Below, piece by piece: positions 1-8,807 of a stretch of 55,965 nt of DNA (position 1 is the first letter of the stretch; each line of letters starts with the position of its first letter). The position numbers and the translations under genes are program-made. Under the pieces are notes generated by a model. That model did not search any database and was not told where the DNA came from. It worked only from the letters and a program-made list of their open reading frames with translations. The stretch comes from Eximiradius proteiniborus (GTDB taxonomy: Bacteria > Bacteroidota > Ignavibacteria > Kapaibacteriales > UBA2268): positions 1 through 55,965 of the forward strand of contig JAOAGZ010000007.1 in NCBI GenBank assembly GCA_026415495.1. Reading direction: 5' to 3'.

Positions 1-756
1 GATATTAACCGACCCTTTCAAAAAGCGATTTTTTTCATTTAATTCTGATTGCTGAATTTGTTCTTTTTCAAAATTTACTATATTAGAAACGTTATCAGCT
101 GTAATTGCAACTATTGAATTGTCATGCAATAGTATTATTGCCAACTCTCTGTGTGCTTCTTTAATTGCTTGCTCTGCACTATCAAATAGATCTATCATTG
201 TTTTTAAATCAGTGTTTTTCACTTGTTCTAAAATCTTTAGAGCAGAGTTTTTACCATTCAACTCTTTTTCTTTTAGAACACGGTTCGCTATTGCGTGTAT
301 TCTCTTATGTGGTGCATCAAATTGCCTTAAATAAACCTCGAAGCCATAATTATCAGTTTTATAATTATCATACCATCTGCCAAAGGCACAAGCATGGGGA
401 TCCGTTGTTAAATTAAAATCTCCATCTTTTTCTACCGCTAAATAAAGTGTTTGCAGCCAGTTAATGTGATCCTGCTTCCTTTCTTGTAGCATCTGAAATA
501 ATTCTTTGTCGTATTCCAGAATTGAACGAAATCCTAATCGTTTTCGGGAATCAATAAGAGTTATTATGTTTTGACGTAGTTTTATCAATCCTCTTACAAA
601 TTCAGGTGAATTTGGCATAGGGGTTGCATCCGGGACAATCACAATTTCCTTAATCGGAAGAATTGATAAAGCATAAGAATTATCTGCTATTTGAATAACT
701 AAATACTGATTCAGATCAGTTTCTTCAATCTGCTTGTTTATTAGATCTACTTTCAT
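1..756 (-). CDS. CheW-like coupling protein with inserted CZB zinc-binding domain (partial, C-terminus off window)
   Basis: The reading frame is open from ATG (complement 754-756) to the window edge, 252 codons, so the C-terminus is missing. Residues 1-80 look like the first half of a CheW fold (YLVIQIADNSYALSI, then FVRGLIKLR...ITLIDSRKRLG). A chemoreceptor zinc-binding (CZB) signature follows: HxxW, then HACAFGRWY (HxCxxGxW), then HKRIH (HxxxH), giving the usual three-His, one-Cys ligand set. After it, ELAIILLHDNSIVAITADNVSNIV and FLKGSV match the second half of CheW. CZB therefore interrupts the coupling domain. CheW links receptors to CheA; CZB domains bind zinc and have been linked to oxidant sensing. 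A role tuning receptor-kinase coupling by zinc or redox is inference. An AGGGGA ribosome site precedes the ATG. Confidence 0.85.
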   Translation of the reverse strand, partial: MKVDLINKQIEETDLNQYLVIQIADNSYALSILPIKEIVIVPDATPMPNSPEFVRGLIKLRQNIITLIDSRKRLGFRSILEYDKELFQMLQERKQDHINWLQTLYLAVEKDGDFNLTTDPHACAFGRWYDNYKTDNYGFEVYLRQFDAPHKRIHAIANRVLKEKELNGKNSALKILEQVKNTDLKTMIDLFDSAEQAIKEAHRELAIILLHDNSIVAITADNVSNIVNFEKEQIQQSELNEKNRFLKGSVNI

Positions 757-778
757 AAATTTTCCCCTATTCCAGTAT

Positions 779-786
779 CAAAATTA
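779..786 (-). promoter_or_regulatory. Bacteroidota-type -7 promoter element for the CheW-CZB gene
   Basis: The minus strand reads TAATTTTG here, matching the TAnnTTTG -7 consensus of Bacteroidota primary sigma factors. An ATTG about 21 bases further upstream could be the -33 element. It lies 22 bases upstream of the ATG, in the intergenic region shared with the divergent sensor kinase. This is a motif match only. Confidence 0.35.
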
Positions 787-881
787 TTATCAAAAAATTA
801 AATAAAACAATAAAAGTTACGATAATACATTTATATTTATTGTATTTTATCGTTAAAATTTAATATTTCTTTAGAGGTTTT

Positions 882-2849
882 ATGAACCTGTCAGATAATA
901 TTTTTAATGTTTTAATAGTTGATGACAGTAATTTTTTCCGAGTTACTGCCAGAAAAATGATAGAAGATAATTTCCACGTTAGAATTTTCGAGGCAAGCAA
1001 CGCTTTCGAAGCTATGCGTTTGCTTGGAAACCATCCTATCGATATTATTCTTCTCGACGTAAATATGCCCGAAGTCGATGGTTTCAAAGCCGCTAAAATC
1101 ATCAAACATCAAGAGAAATATGCCGATATTCCAATTATTTTCTGCACTGCTATGCCTCCAACCAAAGAAGTAGTCAATCGGAGCTTCGATGTCGGTGGAA
1201 TTGACTTTCTTAATAAACCATTTACCGAAGCTGAAATTGTTCGCCTTCTTGCTCTATATTTCAGGTTTATTTTGCACGAAAGAGAAGTAAATCGTAAAAT
1301 TCGCGATAATCATAAATTGTTAGAAAAAGAGATCGAGGAACGCAAATTAGCCGAGAGAGCACTTCGTCAAAGCGAAGAAAAATTTAGAAAAATTACTTCA
1401 TCTGCTTACGACGCTATTTTAATGATTAACCAGGATAATAAAATTAATTTCTGGAATGAAGCCGCTTTTAGAATTTTTGGTTACTCCTCTAATGAAGTTC
1501 AAAACATTGATTTTATAAAATTAATTTCCTTACCCGGAAAATATCAGATAAACAATTCTAATTTTGAAGCGATCAAACAGTCGGCAAAAGATATTTTACT
1601 TTCTAAGCATTTCGAAATTCAAGCTATTCGCAAAGGTGGACATCCACTTGAACTTGAAGTTTCTGTTTCTTATGTAGAAATCTCAAACCAGGCAAACTAT
1701 ATTATTATCGCACGTGATATTACTCAAAGGAAACTCGAAGCTATGTTGCTCGCTAAAAGTGAAGCACTGCTTTCAGAAGCCGAATCAATTGCTCATTTCG
1801 GTAGCTGGGAATACGATTTACATTCTAACTCTATTACTTGGTCTAAAGAATTATATAGAATTTATGAAGTCAATCCAGAAGAAACTGTTCCTACAATTGA
1901 ACTTATTAAGAGTATGTTAAAACTCGAAGAATCAGCGCATTTTATGGAATTAGTTAATAAAGCTATCAACGAAGGAACTCCATACACTGTTGAAACTGAA
2001 ATAATTACTCCTAATGGCAACTTGAAAATTATTGAAGGGCGTGGCAGACCAGTTTATAATTCTGAAGGAAAAGTAATTAAACTTGTCGGAACAGCAATTG
2101 ACATTACTGAAAAGAAATTATCCCAAAGAAAATTAGAACAATATTTAGAAGAACTCAAAGAACTTAATGCAACTAAAGATAAATTCTTTTCAATTATTGC
2201 CCACGACCTGAAAAATCCTTTTGGCGCTTTGAAAAACCTTTCGGACATTCTACACTCAATGTATAATGACTTTTCCGAAGAAGAAAGAATTGAAATAATC
2301 AACGAAATTCATAATACTTCAATAAAGTTGTATGAATTACTCGAAAATCTCTTAACCTGGTCTCGTTCTCAAAGAGGTACACTTGATTTTAATCCCGATG
2401 AAACTAATCTTAAATTTATTGTGTCAAGCTGCGTTGAATTACTCAAAGGAAGTGCTAATAACAAATCAATAATACTTCAAGATAAAGTCGAGGATAATTT
2501 AGTAGTTTTTTGCGATGTGAATATGATTACTACTGTTGTCAGAAATCTAATGACAAATGCAATTAAATTCACTCCCGAAAATGGTGAAATTACTGTATTT
2601 GCAGAAAAGACAGATAATGAAGTTATTGTAGCTGTCAAAGACTCAGGTATTGGTATTTCCGACGAAGACAAACAAAAACTTTTCCGCATTGATGTTCACC
2701 ATACAACAATTGGCACTTCGCAAGAAAAGGGCACAGGGCTTGGACTTATTCTTTGCAAAGAATTTGTCGAGAAACACGGTGGGAAAATTTGGGTCGAGTC
2801 CGAAATAGGCAAAGGCTCTACTTTTAAATTTACTATTCCAATAAAATAA
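882..2849 (+). CDS. Receiver-PAS-PAS-histidine kinase
   Basis: A 655-residue sensor kinase with no obvious membrane segment. Residues 8-125 form a receiver domain (VDD at 13-15, phospho-acceptor Asp59 in ILLDVNMP, NKP near the end). A charged coiled coil (about 135-165) leads into two PAS domains (about 165-280 and 290-405; the second ends GTAIDITEKK). The HisKA dimerisation helix has FFSIIAHDLKNP with His441. The HATPase domain shows NLMTNAIKFTP (N box), DSGIGI (G1) and GTGLGLILCKEFVEKHGG (G2). With the receiver at the N-terminus the kinase probably receives a phosphate or acts in a relay; no partner regulator is adjacent. It is divergent from the CheW-CZB gene, 125 bp away, so co-function in signalling is possible but unproven. 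Confidence 0.9.
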   Translation: MNLSDNIFNVLIVDDSNFFRVTARKMIEDNFHVRIFEASNAFEAMRLLGNHPIDIILLDVNMPEVDGFKAAKIIKHQEKYADIPIIFCTAMPPTKEVVNRSFDVGGIDFLNKPFTEAEIVRLLALYFRFILHEREVNRKIRDNHKLLEKEIEERKLAERALRQSEEKFRKITSSAYDAILMINQDNKINFWNEAAFRIFGYSSNEVQNIDFIKLISLPGKYQINNSNFEAIKQSAKDILLSKHFEIQAIRKGGHPLELEVSVSYVEISNQANYIIIARDITQRKLEAMLLAKSEALLSEAESIAHFGSWEYDLHSNSITWSKELYRIYEVNPEETVPTIELIKSMLKLEESAHFMELVNKAINEGTPYTVETEIITPNGNLKIIEGRGRPVYNSEGKVIKLVGTAIDITEKKLSQRKLEQYLEELKELNATKDKFFSIIAHDLKNPFGALKNLSDILHSMYNDFSEEERIEIINEIHNTSIKLYELLENLLTWSRSQRGTLDFNPDETNLKFIVSSCVELLKGSANNKSIILQDKVEDNLVVFCDVNMITTVVRNLMTNAIKFTPENGEITVFAEKTDNEVIVAVKDSGIGISDEDKQKLFRIDVHHTTIGTSQEKGTGLGLILCKEFVEKHGGKIWVESEIGKGSTFKFTIPIK

Positions 2850-2870
2850 CGTAGAATTGATATATATAGC

Positions 2871-2901
2871 AATAGTGCCGACTTTCTCAGCCGGCACTAT
2901 T
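2871..2901. terminator. Hairpin between convergent genes
   Basis: A perfect 10-bp stem (AATAGTGCCG with CGGCACTATT) sits between the convergent ends of the sensor kinase and the giant surface protein. Flanking AGAATT/AATTCT can extend it. There is no clean T-run on either strand, so termination is plausible rather than demonstrated. Confidence 0.5.
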
Positions 2902-2916
2902 ATAATTCTATCATCT

Positions 2917-5900
2917 TTACTTTATTACTTGTATTTTCTGTGTGATTATTCCATAATCCGTTTGTAAAACTACTAAATAAACCGACGAGCTTAATTGTTT
3001 GCAATCAAATGTTGTGCTAAATATTCCTTCAGCTAAATAGTAATTATCTACAATCGTAGCAACAAGTTCACCTACTGAATTGAATATTTTCATTCTAAGG
3101 TAAGTAGGTTTTTCAATTTTGCAACAGATATGTATTTTGTCATTTGTTGGATTTGGAAATACATCCAGTCTATCCTTGCTAAGCATTGTTTCAGTTTGAT
3201 GTGGTTCATTATTGCTCATTATTATATCTACCGGATTAGACGGACATCCTTTTAAGCCATCCATATTATAGGAATATATTTTTATCTTGTATTTACTGAA
3301 ATCGTCAATTACGAATTCCTTTTTTGTCTCATTCTTTGAAGCCGATGCGAAAACTACTTCGTCTCCTGTGTATGTTTCACCCACAATCACATATCCAACA
3401 ACGTTATTTTCTTTCGACTTCTCCCATTCAACTACGCATTTCTCTTTATTAGTAACATATTTTGCAGTAATATTATTTGGTGGGAATAAAATAGATTTGC
3501 TATTTAATATTACTTCATTCGAGTAACTACTTAAAGTAAAATTATCATTTCTATAAACTGCATATAAATAATATCTACATAGTTGCATAGAGTCACTTAA
3601 TTTAATTCTTCCGTGCCCATCCAGTGCATTGAATGACGCGATATAAATACCATCTTCACCAATTGAATTATCGTCAAAATAAACTTCAACTATCCCGTTT
3701 GAATTTAATCCGCTTGTTCCCCAGTAAATATCTACTTCATCTAAGTTTTGAATCGTGTGAATTCTAAATTCAGGTTTTCCTTCAAATTTATAATAATTAA
3801 TAGAATAATTTTGTATTGTTGATAATACTTTTATTTGCCAAGTCCCAAGTTCAGGTTTGGTAATTGTCCAGAATGCTTTTTTTGATTGGCTGTCTTCAGA
3901 ATAAATTACATCTCCTTCATACTCTCCCGAAGGAAGATATTCTACCAAAGATGGACTAATCAATTGAGTCATTGGAACAGCATTTTCTCCAATTACTCTG
4001 ATAACTAATTTATCTAAAGAACTATTGACAATTATTTGCTCAACTGTGTTATCATTGAGTGCTGATTCACCTTTCTTAATAACAGTGCTTTCGGGTGTTC
4101 TTTCGAAAAAGAAAAAGTCGTCATCATCATAGTTCTTATTTAGATCAACCACATAACGTAACTTACCAATTTTAGTCCCTAAATTGGCTTCTCCCCACAA
4201 CACTTTTGATTTTCCAAACAGCAACCGAGCATCAGCATCAACTTTTTTCGGAAGACCTATTGTTGCATTTATCCAATCGAATGGCCAATCATCTCTTAAC
4301 TTTGGTATATCTAACTTCCCGGATACATATCCAGAAAACTTGCTCTGCCTCATATTGTATTTCAAATTCCCCTCTGTTGTCAAAAGATATTTTTCCTCAT
4401 CTTTTGTTCCAATATTTAAGTTTCCTTTTAGTTCCATTTGTGCAATTGAGAAGTCAATACTTCCTTCTATTCCTCCTTTCATTTGCCATTTTTTTAAAAA
4501 TGGATCTTTGAAAAGATTTGCCTCGCCTTTCATTCCAATTATGCTCGGAGTCTTAAAAAATCCTGAAATATCTATTTTATAAAGATCTTCAGAAGTAATA
4601 TCGGACAATATTCCTCCCAATTCGAATTCTAAACTCGGTTGAGTTATCCCTGAGATATGTCCAAAAAATCCGCTTATCCCAACAGTAGTGGTTCCTATTA
4701 CAAATAGTGGTGGGAACGATGCTTCCATTCTGAAGCCTATGCTATCGAGTTCTCCACCTATGAACGCCATTCCTCCTCCAACCTCTCCAAACGGTATTTT
4801 TACTGTTGCTCCAAAATCTAACCTATCCCTTTCGCTGTCGTATTCTCCAGATAATTTACTCAAACAGAAATTGGGGAACGATATAAATCCAAGATTTTCT
4901 ACTTTAAATCCTCCTAGCTCAAGTCCCGTTCGTTTTATCTCAAAATCTTTTACTTCAAATTCGGTATTTTTTACCTCATTATCTTCATTGCAACCAACTG
5001 AAATTCCAGGAACAGTTATCGTTGCTGTGATTTTCACTCCTTCCGCACGTCTTCCGCCAACTAATTGAATATCTTTTACCTTCAGTTTAAATCCTGCTAA
5101 GTTATCTGTGTAAGCATTTATAAAATCAGTTATTTTCCCATCGCTACCAAGAATTTTCAACTCATATTTGCCTTTTGCAATTGAAAAAGTCCCCACCCCA
5201 CCTAATGGCAATGGTATGTCTTTTACAAGAAATTCACCATCGCAACTTATTCCTAACTGTGCTGTATCAATTTCAATTTTGCCGACAAATTCAACTAAGT
5301 CATTAATTAACACTTTCCCGGTATTTTCAAGCTTTGTTGTTTTTTCAACTGGTTCCCACACTCCTTTTCCTTCAATACAAAATTCTAAAGCACCATCAAG
5401 AATACTCCAGCATTTCGTTCCTTTTATTACTGTTACTTTTCTCAACAACGTATCTGTTGTGATTTCCTCTTTCTCAGCATAAAAACCAAATGTATATTCG
5501 CCTTCGGTGTTTTCAGCAAACCTATATCCATATGTCAGCTTTGCTGTTAATGAATCAGTTATTCCAATTAGTTGGAAGCCTTTTTTCTCAACCGGATTGT
5601 TGATATATACTTTCACATTACCAACAGGTTTATTTTCAGCATTTCTGATATATATCAAATATGTCAATGAATCTTTTTCTGCAATTTCTACATCATTAGT
5701 AGGTAATACTTTCATACTTAAATTTGCTGTCAGAACCTTCAGCAATCGCTCAATTGTTTGCGAAGTTTTCAATCCCGTCTTTTTTGCCATAAATTTGATA
5801 GTGTATTCATTCGCATTTATGTTCGACGGAATCTTAAATGTATAATCAAATTTTCCATCTGAATTCGTATTCCCAATTTTAATGAATGTATCAGATAATA

Positions 5901-6825
5901 TTGAATTCAAACAATATATTTCTGCATTCTCAACATTATCATTATTATCATCAATTACAGTTAAACTATACTTTGCCTCTTTCCCAGCCTCTACTTCAAT
6001 TTCTTCCGATGGTGCAGCACTTACAAATAATTGCAAACTATCTACTAAGCTAACAATTCTCTCAATTGTATTTGAACGAAGTGTGTCCTTTTCTGCCCTG
6101 AAACTAAATTTATATTCACCAGCCACAGCATTCTGTGGTATTATGTAATTGTAATATAATATCCCATTTGCATTTGTTTGCCCGATTTGTATTTCGTTGT
6201 TTTCGTTTATGAACGGGTTAATACAATAGATGCTTGCGTTATCAATAGCTTTGTCTTTCAATGTGAATTGCATACCGAAACTTAATTGCATCGTAGGCGT
6301 TACAAACGACTTGTGATACTCAGAAACTACCAGTTCAGGTTTTGCTTCAGAATATGAAAAATTTCCCAAAACACGTCTGAACTTTGGAGCAAAATAACAA
6401 GCAGGCTCAAAATTAATAAATCCGGAAAAAACATTATTAGTCGTGTCGTATTGGAATATCTCAACATAACCATCAACTCCACAGCTTGAATAATCCTCCC
6501 ATCTAAGCATCGAAGCCTCTAACCACACATAATTATAACCTACTGCTGGTTTGCTTCGAAATGGCATAAAAATTTCTCTAAAACCACTCGAAAAATCTTT
6601 AATATAAATGCTATTTGTTGCATATTCTCGAATGGACATTATTCCTGTAACTATTGTTGTATCGTATGGATTTGTCCAGCCAACGCATTTCAATGTAACA
6701 GGGAATTCAGGCGTTTGATAATACGCAGAAACTTTTTCGTTCTGCACAATCATTGCAAAACAGATTATTGCGAGAACAATGATGTTTCGCAATGAAATAG
6801 ACAAATTTGTAGTAAAATTGTTCAT
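2917..6825 (-). CDS. Giant T9SS-sorted surface protein with Ig-like repeats
   Basis: A 1302-residue secreted protein. The N-terminus carries a signal-anchor-like hydrophobic stretch (NIIVLAIICFAMIV). Three Big-1-like repeats follow at roughly residues 185-480, each with a pattern such as ADKxGL-like then 'NANG.L.YNY..P', ending in 'ER.V.L' or similar. The middle (about 500-940) is rich in short alternating beta strands with many Gly and Phe residues and resembles no family I can name. It ends in a DDDDFFFF tract. An FnIII-like region follows, and the last 80 residues are a type IX sorting domain (RLDVFPNPTNDKIHI...GIITQKIQVIK). Known cargo with this tail crosses the outer membrane by T9SS and is anchored or released. 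The specific function is unknown. Confidence 0.85.
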   Translation of the reverse strand: MNNFTTNLSISLRNIIVLAIICFAMIVQNEKVSAYYQTPEFPVTLKCVGWTNPYDTTIVTGIMSIREYATNSIYIKDFSSGFREIFMPFRSKPAVGYNYVWLEASMLRWEDYSSCGVDGYVEIFQYDTTNNVFSGFINFEPACYFAPKFRRVLGNFSYSEAKPELVVSEYHKSFVTPTMQLSFGMQFTLKDKAIDNASIYCINPFINENNEIQIGQTNANGILYYNYIIPQNAVAGEYKFSFRAEKDTLRSNTIERIVSLVDSLQLFVSAAPSEEIEVEAGKEAKYSLTVIDDNNDNVENAEIYCLNSILSDTFIKIGNTNSDGKFDYTFKIPSNINANEYTIKFMAKKTGLKTSQTIERLLKVLTANLSMKVLPTNDVEIAEKDSLTYLIYIRNAENKPVGNVKVYINNPVEKKGFQLIGITDSLTAKLTYGYRFAENTEGEYTFGFYAEKEEITTDTLLRKVTVIKGTKCWSILDGALEFCIEGKGVWEPVEKTTKLENTGKVLINDLVEFVGKIEIDTAQLGISCDGEFLVKDIPLPLGGVGTFSIAKGKYELKILGSDGKITDFINAYTDNLAGFKLKVKDIQLVGGRRAEGVKITATITVPGISVGCNEDNEVKNTEFEVKDFEIKRTGLELGGFKVENLGFISFPNFCLSKLSGEYDSERDRLDFGATVKIPFGEVGGGMAFIGGELDSIGFRMEASFPPLFVIGTTTVGISGFFGHISGITQPSLEFELGGILSDITSEDLYKIDISGFFKTPSIIGMKGEANLFKDPFLKKWQMKGGIEGSIDFSIAQMELKGNLNIGTKDEEKYLLTTEGNLKYNMRQSKFSGYVSGKLDIPKLRDDWPFDWINATIGLPKKVDADARLLFGKSKVLWGEANLGTKIGKLRYVVDLNKNYDDDDFFFFERTPESTVIKKGESALNDNTVEQIIVNSSLDKLVIRVIGENAVPMTQLISPSLVEYLPSGEYEGDVIYSEDSQSKKAFWTITKPELGTWQIKVLSTIQNYSINYYKFEGKPEFRIHTIQNLDEVDIYWGTSGLNSNGIVEVYFDDNSIGEDGIYIASFNALDGHGRIKLSDSMQLCRYYLYAVYRNDNFTLSSYSNEVILNSKSILFPPNNITAKYVTNKEKCVVEWEKSKENNVVGYVIVGETYTGDEVVFASASKNETKKEFVIDDFSKYKIKIYSYNMDGLKGCPSNPVDIIMSNNEPHQTETMLSKDRLDVFPNPTNDKIHICCKIEKPTYLRMKIFNSVGELVATIVDNYYLAEGIFSTTFDCKQLSSSVYLVVLQTDYGIITQKIQVIK

Positions 6826-6962
6826 TTCGGAACTCCGAAAAACTGAGAAAGATTTCTTTAATATAACATAAATTAAGTGATTTAAAAATTAATTATTTAT
6901 AATTAAATGTTAATTGTTTGTCCATTGCTTCAATTCTTCTGAAAATAATTTTAAATAATTAG

Positions 6963-6970
6963 TATTTTTG
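6963..6970 (+). promoter_or_regulatory. Putative -7 promoter element for the DnaQ-like gene
   Basis: TATTTTTG matches TAnnTTTG and lies 24 bases before the ATG at 6995. I see no convincing -33 TTG at the expected distance, so support is from the -7 box alone. Confidence 0.3.
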
Positions 6971-6994
6971 TAATTAAAAAGATAACTGAAACAG

Positions 6995-7876
6995 ATGTGT
7001 TTGATAGAGAATATTTCATTTGTTGTTGTTGATGTCGAAACTACTGGCTCCGACCCACGTTTGAACCGTATCTTCGATATTGCTTGCATAAGAGTAGAAA
7101 ACGAAAAAATTATTGATGATTATTACTCTCTGGTCAATCCTCATCAGTTTATTCCTCCATTTATCTCCAAACTTACGGGGGTTAGCAACAAGCAAGTATA
7201 TTCAGCGCCCGAACCTCGCGAAGTGTTTTCCAAAGTTCACAATTTCTTATATGCAAAACCAAGTATTTTTGTTGCTCACAATGCATCCTTCGATTTTTCC
7301 TTTATCAAAAATTCTTTCAATAGAATTAATCTTGAAATAGATTTGCCGGTTTTATGCACTCTCAAACTTGCTCGTAAACTACTACCAAAAGACTTAAAGA
7401 AAAATGTCGGTTTCTTGGCAAATTACTTTTTTCACGATATAGAGAACAGACATCGTGCTTACGATGATTGCCTTGCAACAGTTACAATCTTAAATGAACT
7501 AATCAAAATTGCCAAAACCGATTTCGATATTTCTACAATCCAGGATTTGCTTGCTTTTCAGAACAAACCTGTTCGGGCAACCAAAGTGAAATCTCAAAAC
7601 ACCGATGCAATACTTAAAAAAATTGAACATATACCCAACGAAGCTGGTTTTTTCAATATTCTTGATAAAGAAGGAAATATTCTTTTCTCCTCTGAAACGA
7701 ACTTTTTGCAAAGTCGTCTGTTCAGCTTTTTCGGATATGATGAGCAGTATTCAAAAAAAATTGCTCGGATTATAAAAAATTCCTATGATATTTCTTGGAA
7801 AGCATACTCCGATAATGAAAATCTCTTTCAGCAAAATACGCTTTTCGATTATTTATCTGAAAAAATTAAGCTCTGA
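6995..7876 (+). CDS. DnaQ-type 3'-5' exonuclease with degenerate UvrC-like C-terminal domain
   Basis: A 293-residue protein. Residues 9-170 are a DEDDh exonuclease: VVDVETTG (Asp13, Glu15), HNASFDFSF, and HRAYDDCLAT supplying the late His and Asp. These resemble the epsilon proofreading subunit and PolC exonuclease. From about residue 208, IPNEAGFFNILDKEGNILFSS followed by NFLQSRL aligns with the start of the UvrC/Cho GIY-YIG nuclease (PGVY.F.D..G..LYVGK..NL..R). The GIY and YIG tyrosine/glycine core reads GFF and FSS here, so this second nuclease is probably inactive. DnaQ-UvrC fusions are known in other bacteria. The gene overlaps the end of the convergent HDOD gene by 11 bases. Proofreading or repair is the likely role. 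Confidence 0.85.
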   Translation: MCLIENISFVVVDVETTGSDPRLNRIFDIACIRVENEKIIDDYYSLVNPHQFIPPFISKLTGVSNKQVYSAPEPREVFSKVHNFLYAKPSIFVAHNASFDFSFIKNSFNRINLEIDLPVLCTLKLARKLLPKDLKKNVGFLANYFFHDIENRHRAYDDCLATVTILNELIKIAKTDFDISTIQDLLAFQNKPVRATKVKSQNTDAILKKIEHIPNEAGFFNILDKEGNILFSSETNFLQSRLFSFFGYDEQYSKKIARIIKNSYDISWKAYSDNENLFQQNTLFDYLSEKIKL

Positions 7877-8807
7877 TTGAAATATCCCCAAATATCGCGG
7901 CTTTTTGATACTCTTCAATTATTTCTTTCTTCAATAATTCAAATGCACTATTGGGGTCGAGAAAATCCTCTTCTGACAAATCTTCAAACAATTCCTCAGA
8001 AAGATAATAGGGGGGAGGTGTGTAGTTTTTATCCCACTGCTTGTAATCCATTATTTGTGCAAACCACTCAGAAAGAGATACAATTGCAGTCAGTGGTTGA
8101 TCTATTTCTTGAAATTCTACATCTACAGAAATATTTTTCTTATCTTTGCTTGAAATGAAATCCTTGTAATTACTATGATGATTTTTTATTGCTAAACACA
8201 ATTTTGGTGGCAAATTCCATTTCTCTGCCAGCCATAGCCCAATATCAGCGTGCGTAGCACCTAATATTTGCAACTCTGCTTCTGTTATTGATACATTTTT
8301 TGTTTTTTGCAGCTTTCTAATTTCTCCAAATTGCTTCCTGAAATTTTCGATTATTATCAATATTCCTAAATCGTGCATCAATCCAGCCACGAATGCTTCC
8401 CCTGCCAATTTATAGCCTAACTTCCTTGCAAGTAATTTTGCTGCTGCCCCACAAAATAACGAATAATTCCAGAAACTTTTTACGTCGAACATACTTTTGC
8501 TTAATCGGGAAAAGAATTTCTGTATTAATAAGCTCAAAACTATTTCTTTTAATACATTTATCCCAAGTATTACAACAGCTAAATCAATAGTTGAAATTTT
8601 TCGGGCAAAACCGTAAAATGGTGAATTTGCTACCTTTAATACTTTTGCTGTTAGGGTTTGGTCTCTTTCTATTAATGATGCTAATTGATTCGCACTTAAC
8701 TTCGGGTTGTCGAGTGCTGCTAAAACCTGCGACATTACTGTTGGTATTGTCGGCAGTTCTACTATGCTATCAAGTTTTTTCTGTATTTTGGGGTCAAGCA
8801 TTCTCAT
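7866..8807 (-). CDS. HDOD domain signalling protein
   Basis: A 313-residue protein with an HDOD domain over about residues 12-210: LPTIPTVMSQVLAAL at the start, LIERDQTLTAKVLKVANSPFYG in the middle, and FVAGLMHDLGILII followed by THADIGLWLAEKWNLP. HDOD proteins are HD-fold relatives that usually act as non-enzymatic regulatory modules in motility, c-di-GMP and chemotaxis systems. The start overlaps the fliA stop by 14 bases (translational coupling), so it is the last gene of the flagellar control cluster. The C-terminal 100 residues are acidic and not recognised. Involvement in motility regulation is inferred from position. Confidence 0.85.
   Translation of the reverse strand: MRMLDPKIQKKLDSIVELPTIPTVMSQVLAALDNPKLSANQLASLIERDQTLTAKVLKVANSPFYGFARKISTIDLAVVILGINVLKEIVLSLLIQKFFSRLSKSMFDVKSFWNYSLFCGAAAKLLARKLGYKLAGEAFVAGLMHDLGILIIIENFRKQFGEIRKLQKTKNVSITEAELQILGATHADIGLWLAEKWNLPPKLCLAIKNHHSNYKDFISSKDKKNISVDVEFQEIDQPLTAIVSLSEWFAQIMDYKQWDKNYTPPPYYLSEELFEDLSEEDFLDPNSAFELLKKEIIEEYQKAAIFGDISIRA

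Noticed and set aside
4081-4135. A TCATCATCAT/AAAAAG tract as a possible microsatellite
   Set aside because: It encodes the Asp4-Phe4 stretch of the surface protein and is too short to be called a repeat array.
3287-6148. Several open frames on the plus strand inside the giant surface protein gene
   Set aside because: They are antisense shadows of a long, coherent minus-strand protein with signal and T9SS ends; their translations have no conserved features.
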